Positions 12,693 through 25,419 of a stretch of DNA of 64,000 nt are shown piece after piece. A program made the position numbers and the translations under genes. Each line of letters begins with the position of its first letter. Positions within the stretch are counted from its first letter, which is position 1. Below the pieces are notes generated by a model that searched no databases, was not told where the DNA came from, and saw only the letters and a program-made list of their open reading frames with translations. The DNA lies in NCBI RefSeq assembly GCF_029873635.1, contig NC_080422.1, forward strand, positions 13,733,936-13,797,935, given 5' to 3'. The stretch is from Malania oleifera. Lineage: Eukaryota; Streptophyta; Magnoliopsida; Santalales; Ximeniaceae.

Positions 12693-12772
12693 AGTAGACA
12701 TCCTATTTTTATCCGAGCCAAAATTTATCATTATTATCATTGCAACATTATTATTATTTATTATTTTTTTTA

Positions 12773-12803
<31 letters not shown>

Positions 12804-12961
12804 ATTATTACTTTACTATTATTACTTTACTATTATTATTTCTATTTTTTATTATTATTAGTGTTATCATTATTTTTAAATATTTATATTATTACATTAC
12901 TATTATTATTATTATTATTATTATTAGGGTTTTAGATTCACACACAACACCCCGGCGCCCC

Positions 12962-12987
12962 GGGGGGGGGGGGGGGGGGGGGGGGGG
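12962..12987. repeat. Poly-G tract (26 G)
   Basis: An uninterrupted run of 26 G, followed by more G-rich sequence, inside the LTR leader. The exact length could be a sequencing or assembly effect. Confidence 0.85.
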
Positions 12988-13913
12988 TGGGGGTGGGGCG
13001 CGGCGAGGAACCTAAAGACAAAAAAAAACCTAACCTTGGGCGGCATCTACCCAGCCACCACGGTTCCTCCCTAATTCTCCCTCTCTTCTCTCTTTCTCTC
13101 CGGCAACTCCTCTTCTTTTCTCTCCCTGTCTCTCAGCCACCCTCTTCCTAGCCACTCCTCCAGCTTCCCAGGCTTGCCCAACTCCAGCAGCCGTGAGCAT
13201 AAGCGCTAGCCCTGTCCGTTCGAAGCCCCCAACCGTTGCAACACCATTCTAGCTGCAGCCGAGCACGAACCAACCAGCAACCAGCCCCTCCGACGGCCAG
13301 ACCCATCCTCCCTTACCACCCACCGTCATCCTCACCGGCAGATGACGGCCACCACCCGTCACCGCAATAAACCTCTGCAGATTCAGAACCGATCGCCCAC
13401 ACTGCTGTAGACAAGAAAGTTGCAGCACCGTCGCCATATTCTCCAGCAGCCGAGCACACCCCCTGCTCCAGCAGCAGCCGATCACAAATCACCCGTGACC
13501 AACCTTCAAGACCTCCACGACATCACCTGTACAACCCCACTGCTTCTCGGCAACTCCAGCCAACTCCAAAACCAGACCAGCCGGCTGCCCCCTCTGTTCC
13601 AACTGCTCCAAGCCTAGCACCACCAGCAAACCTCCACCACAGCAGTCGTGCCCAGTTCTTCACGTGCCCTTATTTAACCACCTTCAACTCCGGCAATCTC
13701 CCACGCACGGCACCACCCTCCTCAGCAGTTTCCAGTTCCTGCAATATTAGACATTCATACTGTGAGCACTCAAACACACATAAAACACACACATGCACGT
13801 AGAGTTTTTTTTTTATTATTCCTTTCTTTCTGTTTCCTATTTTGATTATTTTACTGTTTTGATCTAATGTTGGGTCTTCATTGTATATGCAAGTAAGATA
13901 TACAGATTGTATT

Positions 13914-13918
<5 letters not shown>

Positions 13919-13952
<34 letters not shown>
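13919..13952. repeat. (TA)n microsatellite
   Basis: About 34 bases of TA dinucleotide in the LTR. Confidence 0.95.
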
Positions 13953-13953
<1 letters not shown>

Positions 13954-14394
13954 GTGTGTGTATGTATACATTAAATAATTACCTTTCATCTTGCAAGTTT
14001 CTTTGTATTTATTTTAATATTTGATATTCATGGCAAGTTTTTTATTGTATTTGTTATATAGGTTAATTGTTTTATTATCATTGTTGTGTGTATTTAGGGT
14101 TTTTGGTTATTATTGTACTTATTTTATGTTTAATATTTATATAGTTAGGGTTGTGTAATAATTTTGGTGGCCATATTAAATAGGTAGATATTTATTTTAG
14201 AAATTAACTTGTTTCCATAAGCTCATTATCTTCTTGCCCTTTTCATTGGTTTCCATATTTTAATCCTAAGATCAGTTTGTTTCTTTAATTAATTATTTAC
14301 ATATGTGTGTCTTGTACATATCTTTAACAGTGAGTTAATATTAAGATAAATATAATATTATTAAAATATGTATATTATCTTTATTATTAGTTAA

Positions 14395-14489
14395 CAATAT
14401 TTATTATTATTACTATTAATATCATTATTATCATTACTGTTATTGTTATTTATTATTATTATTATTATTATTGGTACCATTATGGTATC

Positions 14490-14547
<58 letters not shown>
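14395..14547. repeat. (ATT)n microsatellite, copia insertion site
   Basis: Interrupted ATT array. The copia at 14553 entered at the end of this array and the array resumes on its far side at 19995-20170. Confidence 0.9.
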
Positions 14548-14548
<1 letters not shown>

Positions 14549-14552
14549 CATT

Positions 14553-14923
14553 TGATGGGTGGAGAGGAACACTCAGTCACTGGATGTGACTGAAACTGAG
14601 TGAGGATAAATACCAAACAAATATATTTCAATCTGGAAAATAATACAGAGGAATTCAAAAGCAAAATCTCTCGCTCACTCACTGACTTTCCACTCTCAAC
14701 ACACCACACTATCACAATTCATACACACACCTATTTATAGTAAAACATACAAAAATATAATCAACAATGGTGGGAATTAGATTTCAACAATTGTGGCTAG
14801 TTTGGTAAGGTTGGTGGCCAAATCTTGCTTAACTTCAATGGAGGTGGGCTGCCGGTTGATGAAGCTACTGTAGTCAATTTTTTTTGCTGCCACTATCCCA
14901 TTGTTCAAGTTTAATCTTCAACA
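14553..14923 (-). repeat. 3' LTR of the copia element
   Basis: 371 bp, TG...CA on the plus strand, matched to 19619-19989 at about 96 percent. The polypurine tract lies at 14924-14933. Confidence 0.92.
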
Positions 14924-14933
14924 TCCCCCCTTA

Positions 14934-16704
14934 AACTTGACTCTCCTAACTTTGTCATTCCGAGCATTGTCTTCAGTCTTGCAAAAATATCATGCCTGAA
15001 TGGTTTTGTGAAAATGTCAGCAATCTGATCATACGTTCTGCAAGATATCAATTTCACTTCTTTATTTTTGACATGCTCCCTGATAAAATGATACCGAGTA
15101 TCAATATGTTTGCTTCTTTCATGGTAAACTGGATTTTTCGCAAGTGCAATAGCTGATCGGTTGTCGATGTAGACTTCTGTGGGGTTATCTTGAAGAAATC
15201 CCAGATACTTCAGTACATTCCTAATCCATATATCATGACAAATAGCCGAGCTGGCAGCAACATACTCAGCTTCACATGATGACAACGTTACGATGGGTTG
15301 CTTCTTTGAAGACCATGTAAACACTGTATCTCCCATAAAAAATGTGAATCCCGTCGTACTTTTTCTTTCATCAAGATCTCTTCCCCAATCGCTATCTGAA
15401 TAGCCGATAAGTTTGCAATCACCTCTTAATGAATAGAACATACCATCGGTGATGGTACCCTTGACATATCGGAGTATCCTTTTTGCTGCATTCAGGTGGG
15501 ACTGGTCAAGAGTCTCCATGTACCTGCTGACAAGTCCAACTCCGTAGAGTATATTTGGTCTGGTACATGTCAAATACCTCAAACTTCCAACCAGACTCTT
15601 AAAATATGTGGGGTCAACATCTCCTTGCTCATTCTTTCTCAACTCCAATCCCATTTCAACTAGAGTTGTTATTGGGTTCCATTTATCCATCCCAAACTTC
15701 TTCAATACTTCTTTTGCATAGTGGCTCTGAGAGATGAAAATTCCTTTCTCGTTTTGCACGACTTCTATGCCAAGGAAGTGAACCATCTGGCCAATATCCG
15801 TCATTTTGAATTCTTTGACCATGCTCCTCTTGAAAGCGACAAATATATCTGGATTGTTGCCGGTGAAGATCAGATCATCAACATATAGGCAAGCTATCAG
15901 CATGCTTCCATCTGTCTCCATCTTTATGTATAGCGTATGCTCGTAGGGACACTTCTCAAATCCATTCTTTTGGAAGTAGTCATCAATCCTCATATTCCAC
16001 GCACGAGGTGCTTGCTTCAAGTCATAGAGTGCTTTCTTTAACTTGTACACTCTGTCTTCTTTGCCCTTCTTTACATATCCAGGTGGTTGATCGATATAAA
16101 TCTCTTCTTCCAGAAAATCGTTCAGAAATGCTGATTTCACGTCCAGCTGGTAAATCTTCCATCCATTTTGTGCTGAAAGTGAAATTAGTAATCTGATGGT
16201 TTCAAGCCTGGCAACCGAGGCAAAGATTTCTCCATAATCAATCCCTTCTTTTTGCTTGTAGCCTTTGGCGACAAGTCTTGCTTTATATCTCTGAACTTCT
16301 CCTTGAGCATTCTTTTTGGTCTTGTAGACCCATTTCACACCAATGGTTTTGTGGCCCTTCGGGAGATTTGTCAACTCCCAAGTTTTGTTCTTCTCGATGG
16401 ATTGAATCTCCTCATCCATCGCTTTTCTCCATTTGTCTTCTTCGTTAGCTTCCTCAAAGCTAATCGGGTCGCTAGTTAACAATAGACAGTAAAGAGTAAC
16501 ATACTCTTCAATTGGTTCTGTAGTTTCATACAGGTCGGCTAGATTTCGAGCTCCTCTAGGTCTCATGTCTGAGATTTCATGCTCTATTGGTGATGGAGCT
16601 TCATTCCTCTGTGGTGAACCATGTGGAGGTGTCTGTAGCTCAGGAATTTGTGGCTCGATAGCCACTTCTCTTGTCTGTGTAGGTTCTTCTCCTTTAAGTG
16701 TCAA
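14934..16704 (-). mobile_element. Copia reverse transcriptase and RNase H part
   Basis: A long minus-strand frame carries the copia RT region ([19 protein letters not shown] early, the YVDDLIF active site with its two Asp residues, then FLGIEV) followed by RNase H with the [12 protein letters not shown] motif and DIFTKPF at the end. This is the best-preserved part of the fossil. Confidence 0.93.
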
Positions 16705-16740
16705 TTCCGCATCTTTGGAACATTCAGCCTAATCCCATTT

Positions 16741-17820
16741 TCAGGATTCATTTTCTTCAAAGATGACATCCCGGCTGTGAAAGACTTTCTTGTTGATGGG
16801 ATTGTAGAGTCGATATCCCATGGTGCTGTCACCGTATCCAACAAGGATACACTTCTCTCCTTTATCATCCAACTTTGTCCTTCTTGCTTCTGGGATCTTG
16901 GCGTAGGCTATAGAGCCAAACACTCTCAGATGACTCACACTGGGCTTGTGAGTACTCCAGGCTTCATATGATGTCTTTGTATCAAGACTCTTCGTCGGAC
17001 ACCTATTGAGCAGATAGACTGCACATAAAACTACTTCTGCCCAAAAACTCTTGGGCACATTTTTATCCTTTAACATGCTTCTAGCCATGTTAAGGATTGT
17101 GCGGTTCTTCCTTTTGGCTACACCATTCAACTGGGGAGTGTATGATGGTGTGAACTATTTCTAAATCCCTTGTTGTCTAAGGAATTCTAGGAAAGCCTCG
17201 TCTTTGTATTCTCCTCCTTGGTCTGATCAGAGTGACTTGATGCGGTAGCCACTCTGTTTCTCCACAAGAGTTTTGAACTCTTTGAACTTATCAAATACCT
17301 CTGACTTCCTTTTCAAGAAGTAGACTCAGGTCTTCCTGCTGTAGTTGTCGATGAAGGTGAGGAAGTATCGATTCTGTCCATTCGAAAATGGTCTTAGTGG
17401 ACCACACACATCTGTGTGTATTACTTGGAGCAGCATGGTTGATCTCCAGTCGGCTTGCTTTCCAAAGCTGTTTCTATGTTGCTTACTCAAAATACAGCTT
17501 TCACATATTACATTTGGATAATGGATATTGGGTAAGCCCTTCACCATCTTCTTGCTTCCCAATTGTTTCAAACTTTCAAAGTTTAGATGCCCATACCTTA
17601 GATGCCATAGCCAGTCTTTGTCGCTAATGATAGCGCTCAAACACCTTGGCATATCATGTTGGATGGCGAGCAGAAACATTTGATTCTTTGCCATTTGAAC
17701 TCGAGTAACAAGCTTTCCTTGAGCATCTATTATCACCATCTGCTTATCACTGAGGCTAATTCGATAGCCTCTCTCCACGAGCTGTCCGAGACTAAGTATA
17801 TTAGTCTTCATGGCTGGCAC
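16741..17820 (-). mobile_element. Copia integrase part
   Basis: Two pieces are recognisable: the GAG-pre-integrase zinc region with HLRYGHLN (about residues 70-80 of the upstream piece) leading into the integrase core HTDVCGPL, and the downstream part with [19 protein letters not shown] and the RVFGS end. Parts of a broken element. Confidence 0.9.
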
Positions 17821-17859
17821 ATAGTAGACATTGGAGATGTAAGCATGATCTCCAAACTT

Positions 17860-19062
17860 CTATTTGATCAAAACATCTCCTCTCCCTTGGACTGGGATTT
17901 TAGAATTATCGCCGAAAGAGATCTCCCCCTGAACTTTCTCATTAAGTTCAAAGAATAAGTTCTTTCTGCCAGTCATATGGTTGCTGGCTCCAGAATCAAG
18001 GTACCAAACACTTTGGTCCTGGGGAGTTGAATTGTGTGCCATTTGCATCAACGACTCTCCATCTGCATGATCAGTTTTGGCAAGGTTGGCCTCCTCGCTA
18101 ACCTTTTCTTGTTGTCGCCCCCAACATTCATTGCTATAGTGTCCATACTTGTGACAATTGTAGCATTGAATGTTTCTTTTGTCTACATTCGAGCGATTAT
18201 TGTATCCTCCTCTTCTTCCTTGTCCTCTGCCTTGTGGGACATAGCTCTGTTGATTTCGTCCTCCTCTAGTGGGACCTCTTCTGCCTTTGCCACCTTCTCT
18301 GGAGTTAAAATTTTCAAAATTTCTTCCACGAGATCCTCGGTCTCGTCTTCTTCCTTGTTGTGACATCCCCCCTTTGTCGTATCTATCTATAGTTAGGGAC
18401 AACTTCGTTTGGAGAGCTTGCTCCAGTGCTTTATCATCACTTCTTCTATTGACTTTTTGCTCGTGGGCTTGGAGTGAGCCCACAAGTTCTTCTACAGACA
18501 TTGTTTCCAAGTCTTTTGTTTCTTCTAGGGTCACAGCTATATAATCATATTTTGGATCTAAAGATCGCAAAATTTTTTCACAAATTCTCTCGTCATTGAG
18601 AATCTCTCCATTTCTTCTCATTTGATTTGATACTATCATTACTCGTGTATAGTAGTCTGCAATGGATTCAGTAGACTTCATTTTTAGAGATTCGAACTCA
18701 CCTCGCAATGTCTGAAGACGAATCTTTTTTACTTTATCTGCACCTTTGTGTGTTCGATGGAGAGAGTCTCAGACTTCTTTGGATGTCTTAGCGGAGGCGA
18801 TGATTTCGAACGTGGCCTCATCAAGGCCTTGGTAGATTATGGATTTTGCCTTGCAATCTTTCTTTCGATGGGCTCGCAAGGTCGTTCTTTGAGCATCGGG
18901 CATAGCTGCTTCGGCTTCTTTTGATCGGCTTTCTCTATACCCATCTTCAACGATGTCCATGACATCCTGAGCACCTAGAAGGACTCTCATTTGAATCGAC
19001 CAGTTGTCATAATTCTCTCGGGTCAATTTTGGAATGACCTATTGCGTAGTACCGTTAGCCAT
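17860..19062 (-). mobile_element. Copia gag and protease part
   Basis: The N-terminal gag piece reads TRENYDNWSIQMRVLLGAQD. The later piece has the UBN2-type gag core, an Arg/Gly-rich basic stretch, a CCHC zinc knuckle CYNCHKYGHYSNEC and the aspartic protease motif WYLDSGASNHM. Parts of a broken element. Confidence 0.9.
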
Positions 19063-19618
19063 CGAATTCAATATATAAAAACAGAGAGATGGGGGTTGAT
19101 TTTGGTAAATCTAATGCCACCAATAAATTCAAAAGATTGAAAAACCCTAGGAACCGGTTTTGGTTTGCAAAGAACTAGTCCAAAAATTATTGAACCGGCT
19201 ATAGGAAATTCTGGTGAATTTTTAAACTAACCGGTTTAACTTAACGGCCGTTTAACGGCGTTAATGATCCCGTTATGCCACGTGGCGTCTCTGTGAGTGC
19301 CGCATATCCACTGCTGGGAGCGGGTCAGATGCGGGTCAAAGCTCGGGTACGGATCCGGCTTGCGGGTCGCGGATCCGGGTGGCAAATGGGGCGAAGAAGA
19401 CGCGTGCGGGAGCTTGATCTTCGTGGGAGGCGCGTGGGAGCACGTGCAGAGCCTCTCGGTGTCCATTTGAAACGTGGTTTTCACCATTAGAATCGACTCG
19501 AGTCGAATTTCAAAATGGTATGCTCAATTTGGAATTTTGAGCAAATTCAAAACTAGGAGAAAATCGGATTTTTTCTTTGTTTGGCGTATTTCGGCGTTCC
19601 TGGAGGCTCTAATATCAC

Positions 19619-19989
19619 TGATGGGTGGAGAGGAACACTCAGTCACTAGATGTGACTGAAACTCAGTGAGGATAAATACCAAACAAATATATTTCAATCT
19701 GGAAAATAATACAGAGGAATTCAAAAACAAAATCTCTCGCTCACTCATTGGCTTTCCACTCTCAACACACCACACTATCACAATACATACACACACCTAT
19801 TTATAGTAAAACATACAACAATATAATCAACAATGGTGGGAATTAGATTTCAACAATAGTGGCTAGTTTGGTAAGGTTGGTGGCCAAATCTTGCTTAACT
19901 TCAATGGAGGTGGGCTACCAGTTGATGAAGCTGCTGCAGTCAAATTTTTTTGCTGCCACTGTCCCATTGTTCAAGTTTAATCTTCAACA
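19619..19989 (-). repeat. 5' LTR of the copia element
   Basis: 371 bp, partner of 14553-14923. The primer-binding site, a TGATATTAGAGCC sequence on the minus strand, adjoins it at about 19605-19618. Confidence 0.92.
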
Positions 19990-20613
19990 TCATTTACCAT
20001 CACTATTAATATTAGTATTATTATTACTATTATTGTTATTTATTAATATTATCATCATCATCATTATTAATGTTATTATCGTATTTGTTTTCAGTATTAT
20101 TATTATTATTACTCTCATTATTATTATCATTACTATCATTATTATTATTGTATATTATTATTTATTTTTATGATTAGTTTTAATTTTTTATCCCTATGAT
20201 TTTAATGAGAGGGTATGAGCTTTTGGGCTTCACGTACCTTTAGTTCTAAGGGAATATATATATTACATACATTTTTGTATGATTTATTTATTTTGCATGT
20301 GTATTTGTAAATTCACAAAATGAATAACCTAAAAGACTTTTTAAATTTACTTAGGGATAATTTCATAATTAATTAGGTACCATTCGTAAGAACGGATGCG
20401 TAGGGGGTGCTCGTACCTTCCCCTCGCGTAACCGAACTCTCGATCCTAACTTTGGTAACGCAGACCAATTCTACCCTAGACTGGGTAGTGATTATGTGTT
20501 CTAACCATACTAAAAGGTTAGTGGCTACTCTGATATTCTTATTTTTCCTGAAAATTTAAACCATATTTTTATTTTGCCACCTCAGGGCACCCGGGCACTG
20601 GGACGTTGCAACA

Positions 20614-21897
20614 ACAGCATTTAATTTTAGATAAATATGTTTATTGTAGAATTATGTTAGAAATAATGTTGTTAGTCAGAAATATGATTAAAACCTATTT
20701 TTTGTGGCATGAGCAAAATTTACTATGGAAAACTGTAATGATGGAATATTATGTTTACAAAATAAGTATGTTTTTACTGCTTCAGGAAATTGTTAAAATG
20801 ATACAGGTGTTTTCAAACTAAGGAATTTTATATGATATATCGACGTAGGGGCCGAGGTTTTTATATGATATATCGGCGTATGAGCCGAGGTTTTTATATG
20901 ATATATCGGCGTACGGGCCGAGGATTTTATATGATATGTAATACCGACGTACGGGCCTTGATTTATAAAATATAAAATGTCAGCATAAGGGCTGAAGATT
21001 TTTATGATATGTTATGCAAAATTATATGAAAATATTAACATGACAGATATGATTATGTATAGTCATGTATCATTATATGGAAGTATGTTACATGTTATCA
21101 AAACCTGGTTGGTTTGGTTTATGCTTTCACGAAACATGGTACCGTAGCTGTATGATCACGATCATGATTATGTTAGTGATACTGCTTGCCATATGGGGCA
21201 GTGGGAGATTGGCACTCGATGTGGTTTATTGTAGCGCAAGCGTCCCTCTGGTGTCCAGACTAGGAGGGGCAAGCCCATCGTATTTACAGATTTTTTATTT
21301 GACTCGGCAGTGGTTGGCCAGCCATTGTCGGGTCCCGCCTTCAGGTCGTACAACCCAATCATGTGGGGGGTAAGACATGACACTAGCCAGCTAACCATCT
21401 AGGATGTTTTCTATGTACAGTTATATGAGATGATTTATACGTATGGAAATTTAGTATGTTATTCCATGTTGTGATTATATATGTTTTCCCAGATATGATA
21501 CAGACAGTTTTATCAAGTATGTTTATGTACTGTTATATGTATAACACAAAAATACTCATATTTCCACACACTAATATTAGTTTATTTCCCTTACTGAGAG
21601 GTGTCTCACCCCAAATTATATAAACATTTCAGGAGCTCCAGATAGAAAAGTGGATAAAGCTCCGCAGCGCTAGAGTTCAATAGTCCTACCCTACCTGAAG
21701 GGTAAGTCATTTTGCTAGGGTCAGATGGATTTTGGGTGACGACCCTAGGACTTGTTTTTGGTTATTTTGGGCTATGTATGGTGGGTGTAATAAACTTTTG
21801 TATTGCGTTGAATGGTAATTTGATATGTATATGATTTCACGTTTCCTGCTACTTAGGTATTGGTATTGTATTTTAGGTTTACCCATGGTACCCCTGG
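20614..21897 (+). mobile_element. Gypsy-type LTR piece, left of the chromovirus insertion
   Basis: This stretch has the late-LTR signature of Tekay-like elements (GAGAGGTGTCTCACCCC, a CAGGAGCTCCAGAT phrase and ATAAAGCTCCGCAGCG), as in the LTRs at 6952 and 21898. It has no gag-pol. It carries a 33-bp tandem repeat. The chromovirus at 21898 entered it at CCTGG, and sequence continues at 30808. Confidence 0.5.
20825..21000. repeat. 33-bp tandem repeat in an LTR
   Basis: Four to five units of ATATGATATATCGGCGTACG plus GGCCGAGG, with gradual decay to the right. Confidence 0.85.
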
Positions 21898-22062
21898 TGT
21901 AAGAACCTGAACCCTGATAATGGGTTTATATATATAAAGAGAGGGACATTTTGGTAAAAGAGCATATTCATCGATTAAGGCACCATTTCGTCGACAAATT
22001 GGGCCGAGTCAAAGGGTTATAAAAGGAAATTTTCATTACTTCTTCATTAAGAAATCTCAATC

Positions 22063-22100
<38 letters not shown>

Positions 22101-23549
22101 CTCTCTCTAGATTTCTTTGCTGATCGTTGATGGAATCTGAAATCTGAAGTTACCACGAGGATCGTGGAAGAATTCTCTACAATTTCTACAGATCGGAATC
22201 TCGTTTCGGAGATTTTTGGGTTTTGGCGTAAAATCGAGGTAAGACTCGGTTTTCATTTCTGATCAGGTAGTTTTGTAGGAAACTGTGTTGTGAGTATATT
22301 CTGTACTGTTGATTGTAGGTTTTGGAAATCGGTTCGCTGTTTAGGGGCCTTGGAGTTCAAGATTTGTTATCTGGGGAAAGATAAAGGGAACTATGTTTAT
22401 ATTGGTTATTTTTGAAATCGGACTCGGTGGAATTGTGGTCCACAATCCTGTGTGTGTGAATCTCGGGTTTTATTGAAAACTATGGGTTTTTCATTATTAC
22501 AGTTTTGGGAAAAAGGGAGCGACAGACTGAATCTCGGGTTTTGTTGAAAACCGAGTATATGTGTGATTTATACTATGATATTGGGATGGTCGTGCCTTGA
22601 CTTTGTTTAAATTGTATTTTTTTGGAAAACCATGATTTAGATTACCAAATGGGTGTAGTTTGTTTGGTTATATGAGCATACATGTGTGTGTGATATGTTG
22701 AAATGCTAGTAGGAATTGGGTTCCGAAATTGTTCCAAGTACTGAGAGTGTCTGGCTCTATATCCGAGGGCGTGTGTTTATCGCTTGCCACGTAGGCAAGA
22801 GTGCCCAGCTCTATATCCAAGGGCGTGAGCCTATATTGGCAGATCAGGCCGAAGGGTGTGGATCCACCAGTTAGCGCCGGTATGATGCCATGAGAGTCTA
22901 GGACTAGCCATGTGCTGGTGGCGCCGTGCTTTGTGGGTTGGCTGGGCCAACGCCAGATTGTCTCGGACGGCTTCGAGCCGAAGGGTGTGACGATACCGGG
23001 ATTGCTGATCATGTGTGTGTGTGCGTGTATGCATTGTGTAAACTAGTACTGGAATGCATTTAACTTCATGTATGTTGTATCATGATAACACTCAAATGTC
23101 ACACACCGATATAAATTGTGTCCTTCCTTACCGAGAGGTGTCTCACCCCTGTTGTACGTACATTTTTATAGGTCCTTCGAGTAATCGGAATTAGCATTCT
23201 GGTGTAGGGAGCGTAGTGGCCGGTGTACTGCGTTTAGCGCTTGGGTAAGTGTTAGGACTTTATTTTTAATAGGTTGCCATTTTGAGATGTTTTGGCGACC
23301 CGTTTGTACGTTTTGATAAAGCCATGTTCTGCTCTTGTATAAACTCTGGTATGGTATTGTATATGTGTATATAGATGACCTTTTTCCACTGCGTACATGA
23401 TTATGATTGGATGTGTTTAGGGTGCCTAGGAACCCCACGGGGTCGGACCCTCATCCACTGTACTATATCTTTGGATGTTTATTAGGTACAGGGACAGGTC
23501 AGGTTACATTCTCACCCCCAGGTCCCATTTTCGGGTTCGGAGCCTGACA
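21898..23549 (+). repeat. 5' LTR of the chromovirus
   Basis: 1.65 kb from TGTAAGAACC to GAGCCTGACA. It has a TATA box TTATAAAAGG (about 22017-22026), a (CT)n block (22066-22108) and the leader phrase GAATTCTCTACAA. An internal near-duplicate contains GCTCTATATCCRAGGGCGTG twice (about 22750-22830). Confidence 0.92.
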
Positions 23550-23873
23550 GCTTGGTATCAGAGCTAACCAGGTTACTAGATCTTGTAAACTTGGTTAGGC
23601 TTAGTTGTGAGTACATACCAGAGTATAAGATGTGGACATGGGTAGAGTTGGTTGAGGGTTATTCGGTTGCTAGATCGAGAATTGTTGACGGTATTCCGTG
23701 TTTTTCCTAGGATGACGATTCCAGTAAAAGCAGGGTAGATCATTGATGACTTTTGTGTCAATGTGATAGGACAGACCTAGACCTGGCAGGGAGTAGTTAA
23801 CACGAGTAGTGTAGATCATTGTGTTAATTGTATGTGTTGTAGGGATACTAATAGATTCCTATTGTGTTGCAGC

Positions 23874-25350
23874 ATGGAGCCCAAGGGTAATAACCTGGGA
23901 AGTGGCTTCGAGGAGACTGCGAATGATGAGTCTCCCTTTGTGCCTCGAGGTTTGACGAGGCAAGTATTACATGAGATCGGGTGGAGTGTGAGGAGACGCG
24001 AGCGCTCTCATATTGTTACGGGGTGCACCATCGAGAGGTTCACATGCATGCGTCCTCCAAAATTCTCTAAAAGACCTGACTCGACGATGGCAGAGGATTG
24101 GGTGGAAAAGACTAAGAGGATCTTGGAGGTCCTACATTGCACGGATAGGCAGTGAGTCCTTTATACCACCTTCTAGTTGTCTGGGGAGGCGGGTCGATGG
24201 TGGACTGCAGTGAGTCTGCTGGAGAAGCAGAGAGTTGGTTCTAAGGAGATGATGTGGAGCCGATTCAAGGAGGTGTTCTTTGACAGATACTTCCTGACTT
24301 CAGTACGTGATGTGAAGGCAGATGAGTTTTCTGCTCTAACTTAGGGGAGTTTGACGGTGCAGGGGTATGCGGCTCGATACATAGAGTTGTCCCACTTTGC
24401 ACCATGTATGATCTTGAGCGAGTATGAAAAGACTCGGAGGTTTGAGAAGGGTTTGAGGAAGGATATCCACAAATTGGTGGGTATGCTTTAGATCCGCGAG
24501 TTCTCGGTTTTGGTGGATAAGGCCACGGTAATTGAGACTAGTATTCGAGAGGATGAGGTGGATCAGGAATCGAGGAAGAGGACAGTACCTTCTGGTTCTC
24601 AGATAGGATCTTGTCAGGGATCGTGGAAGAAAAGGAGCAAGGGCTTGGGTTATCGTTAGAATACCGAGCGCCAGGATTCTCAGGGGAGCCAGACCAGTGG
24701 TCATTGTACCAGATGCCACAGAAAGCTCGAGGGTGAGTGTTGGCCTTTTGATGGTAATTGCTACAACTATGGTCGACCTGGTCTCATGGCTCGTGATTGT
24801 TGTGCACCGAGGCAAGATGTCCCTACATTTAGTGGGGACCGAGGAAGCAATCAGATACCTCAGGGAACCGTTCAGGCGAATACAGCTCCGGCTAGAGTAT
24901 ACTCTCTTACTCCAGCGGACGTTGAGCTTGCAGGTAACGTGGTGACAGGTACCTTATTATTGCTTTCAAATAAAGCTTCTTTTTTTTTTTGATTCGGGTG
25001 CACCCCATTCTTTTGTGTTTGTGAATTTTGTGGGACGATGTGGTGTTGAGACTCGGGACATGAATGAGGTGTTATCTGTTACTACACCATCTGGGAGTGT
25101 ATCTTTTTGTAGGAAGATGTTGGTAGATTGCCCAGTAGAAATTCAGGGAAAGCTGCTACCGGTAAATTTTTTTGTATATGACATGTCGGGGTTCGATGTC
25201 ATTCTAGGGATGAATTGGTTATTCTCCAGTTATGTCGTGATCGACTATCGTAGGAAGGTGGTAGTTTTCGGACCTCCTGGGGAGCAGGAGTTCGAATTCG
25301 TGGGATCGTGTGTATGTCCAGCGCCACAGATTCTGTCGGCACTATAGGCG
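23874..25350 (+). mobile_element. Chromovirus gag and protease part
   Basis: Gag begins near MEPKGNNLGSGFEET. A retropepsin-like piece with DSGAPHSF and NWLFSSY lies at about 24990-25300. Fossil pieces only. Confidence 0.8.
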
Positions 25351-25419
25351 AGGAGGCTACTCTTGGACGGATGTCATGGGTACCTAGCTTGTATGAAGAA
25401 ACCGCTGTGAGATGAGTTA

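Larger units (their letters stand above)
14553..19989 (-). mobile_element. Ty1/copia retrotransposon, near complete, broken
   Basis: A 5.4-kb element on the minus strand with two 371-bp LTRs (14553-14923 and 19619-19989), a TCATT target duplication on both sides (14548-14552 and 19990-19994), a polypurine tract TAAGGGGGGA beside the 3' LTR and a tRNA-Met-like primer site beside the 5' LTR. The coding order gag, protease, integrase, reverse transcriptase, RNase H is the copia order. I count 14 differences between the two LTRs, about 3.8 percent, which suggests an insertion on the order of one to two million years old at commonly used plant rates. The reading frame is broken in about four places, so it is a fossil. 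Lineage within copia is not settled. Confidence 0.93.
12693..20613 (+). mobile_element. Tat-type LTR interrupted by a copia element
   Basis: The left part (12693-14547) opens with a diverged copy of TGTAGACACCC followed by an ATCCGAGCC-like phrase and ATT repeats. The right part (19995-20613) holds CGTACCTTCCCCTCGCGTAA and ends GGGACGTTGCAACA. That combination is characteristic of the 3' part of Tat/Ogre-class LTRs, and the same block occurs inverted at 57330-57480. A copia (14553-19989) sits in between with clean target duplication. Without the copia the LTR is about 2.5 kb. Its outer target duplication was not found, so it is old or part of a larger decayed element. The (GC)-rich 13000-13700 stretch is leader, not coding. 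Confidence 0.6.

Noticed and set aside
12138-13015. Leucine-, isoleucine- and tyrosine-rich frames on both strands and a glycine run
   Set aside because: AAT/ATT repeats and a poly-G tract read as protein.
16008-18544. Several plus-strand frames of 60-109 codons
   Set aside because: Antisense shadows of the minus-strand copia coding region.
21060-21400. 102-codon plus-strand frame and its antisense frame
   Set aside because: Lies within an LTR that has counterparts at 8461-8760 and 22740-22990; no domain.
23551-23564. CTTGGTATCAGAGC (and 39099, 43981) as possible tRNA genes
   Set aside because: These are primer-binding sites of retrotransposons; there is no cloverleaf around them.
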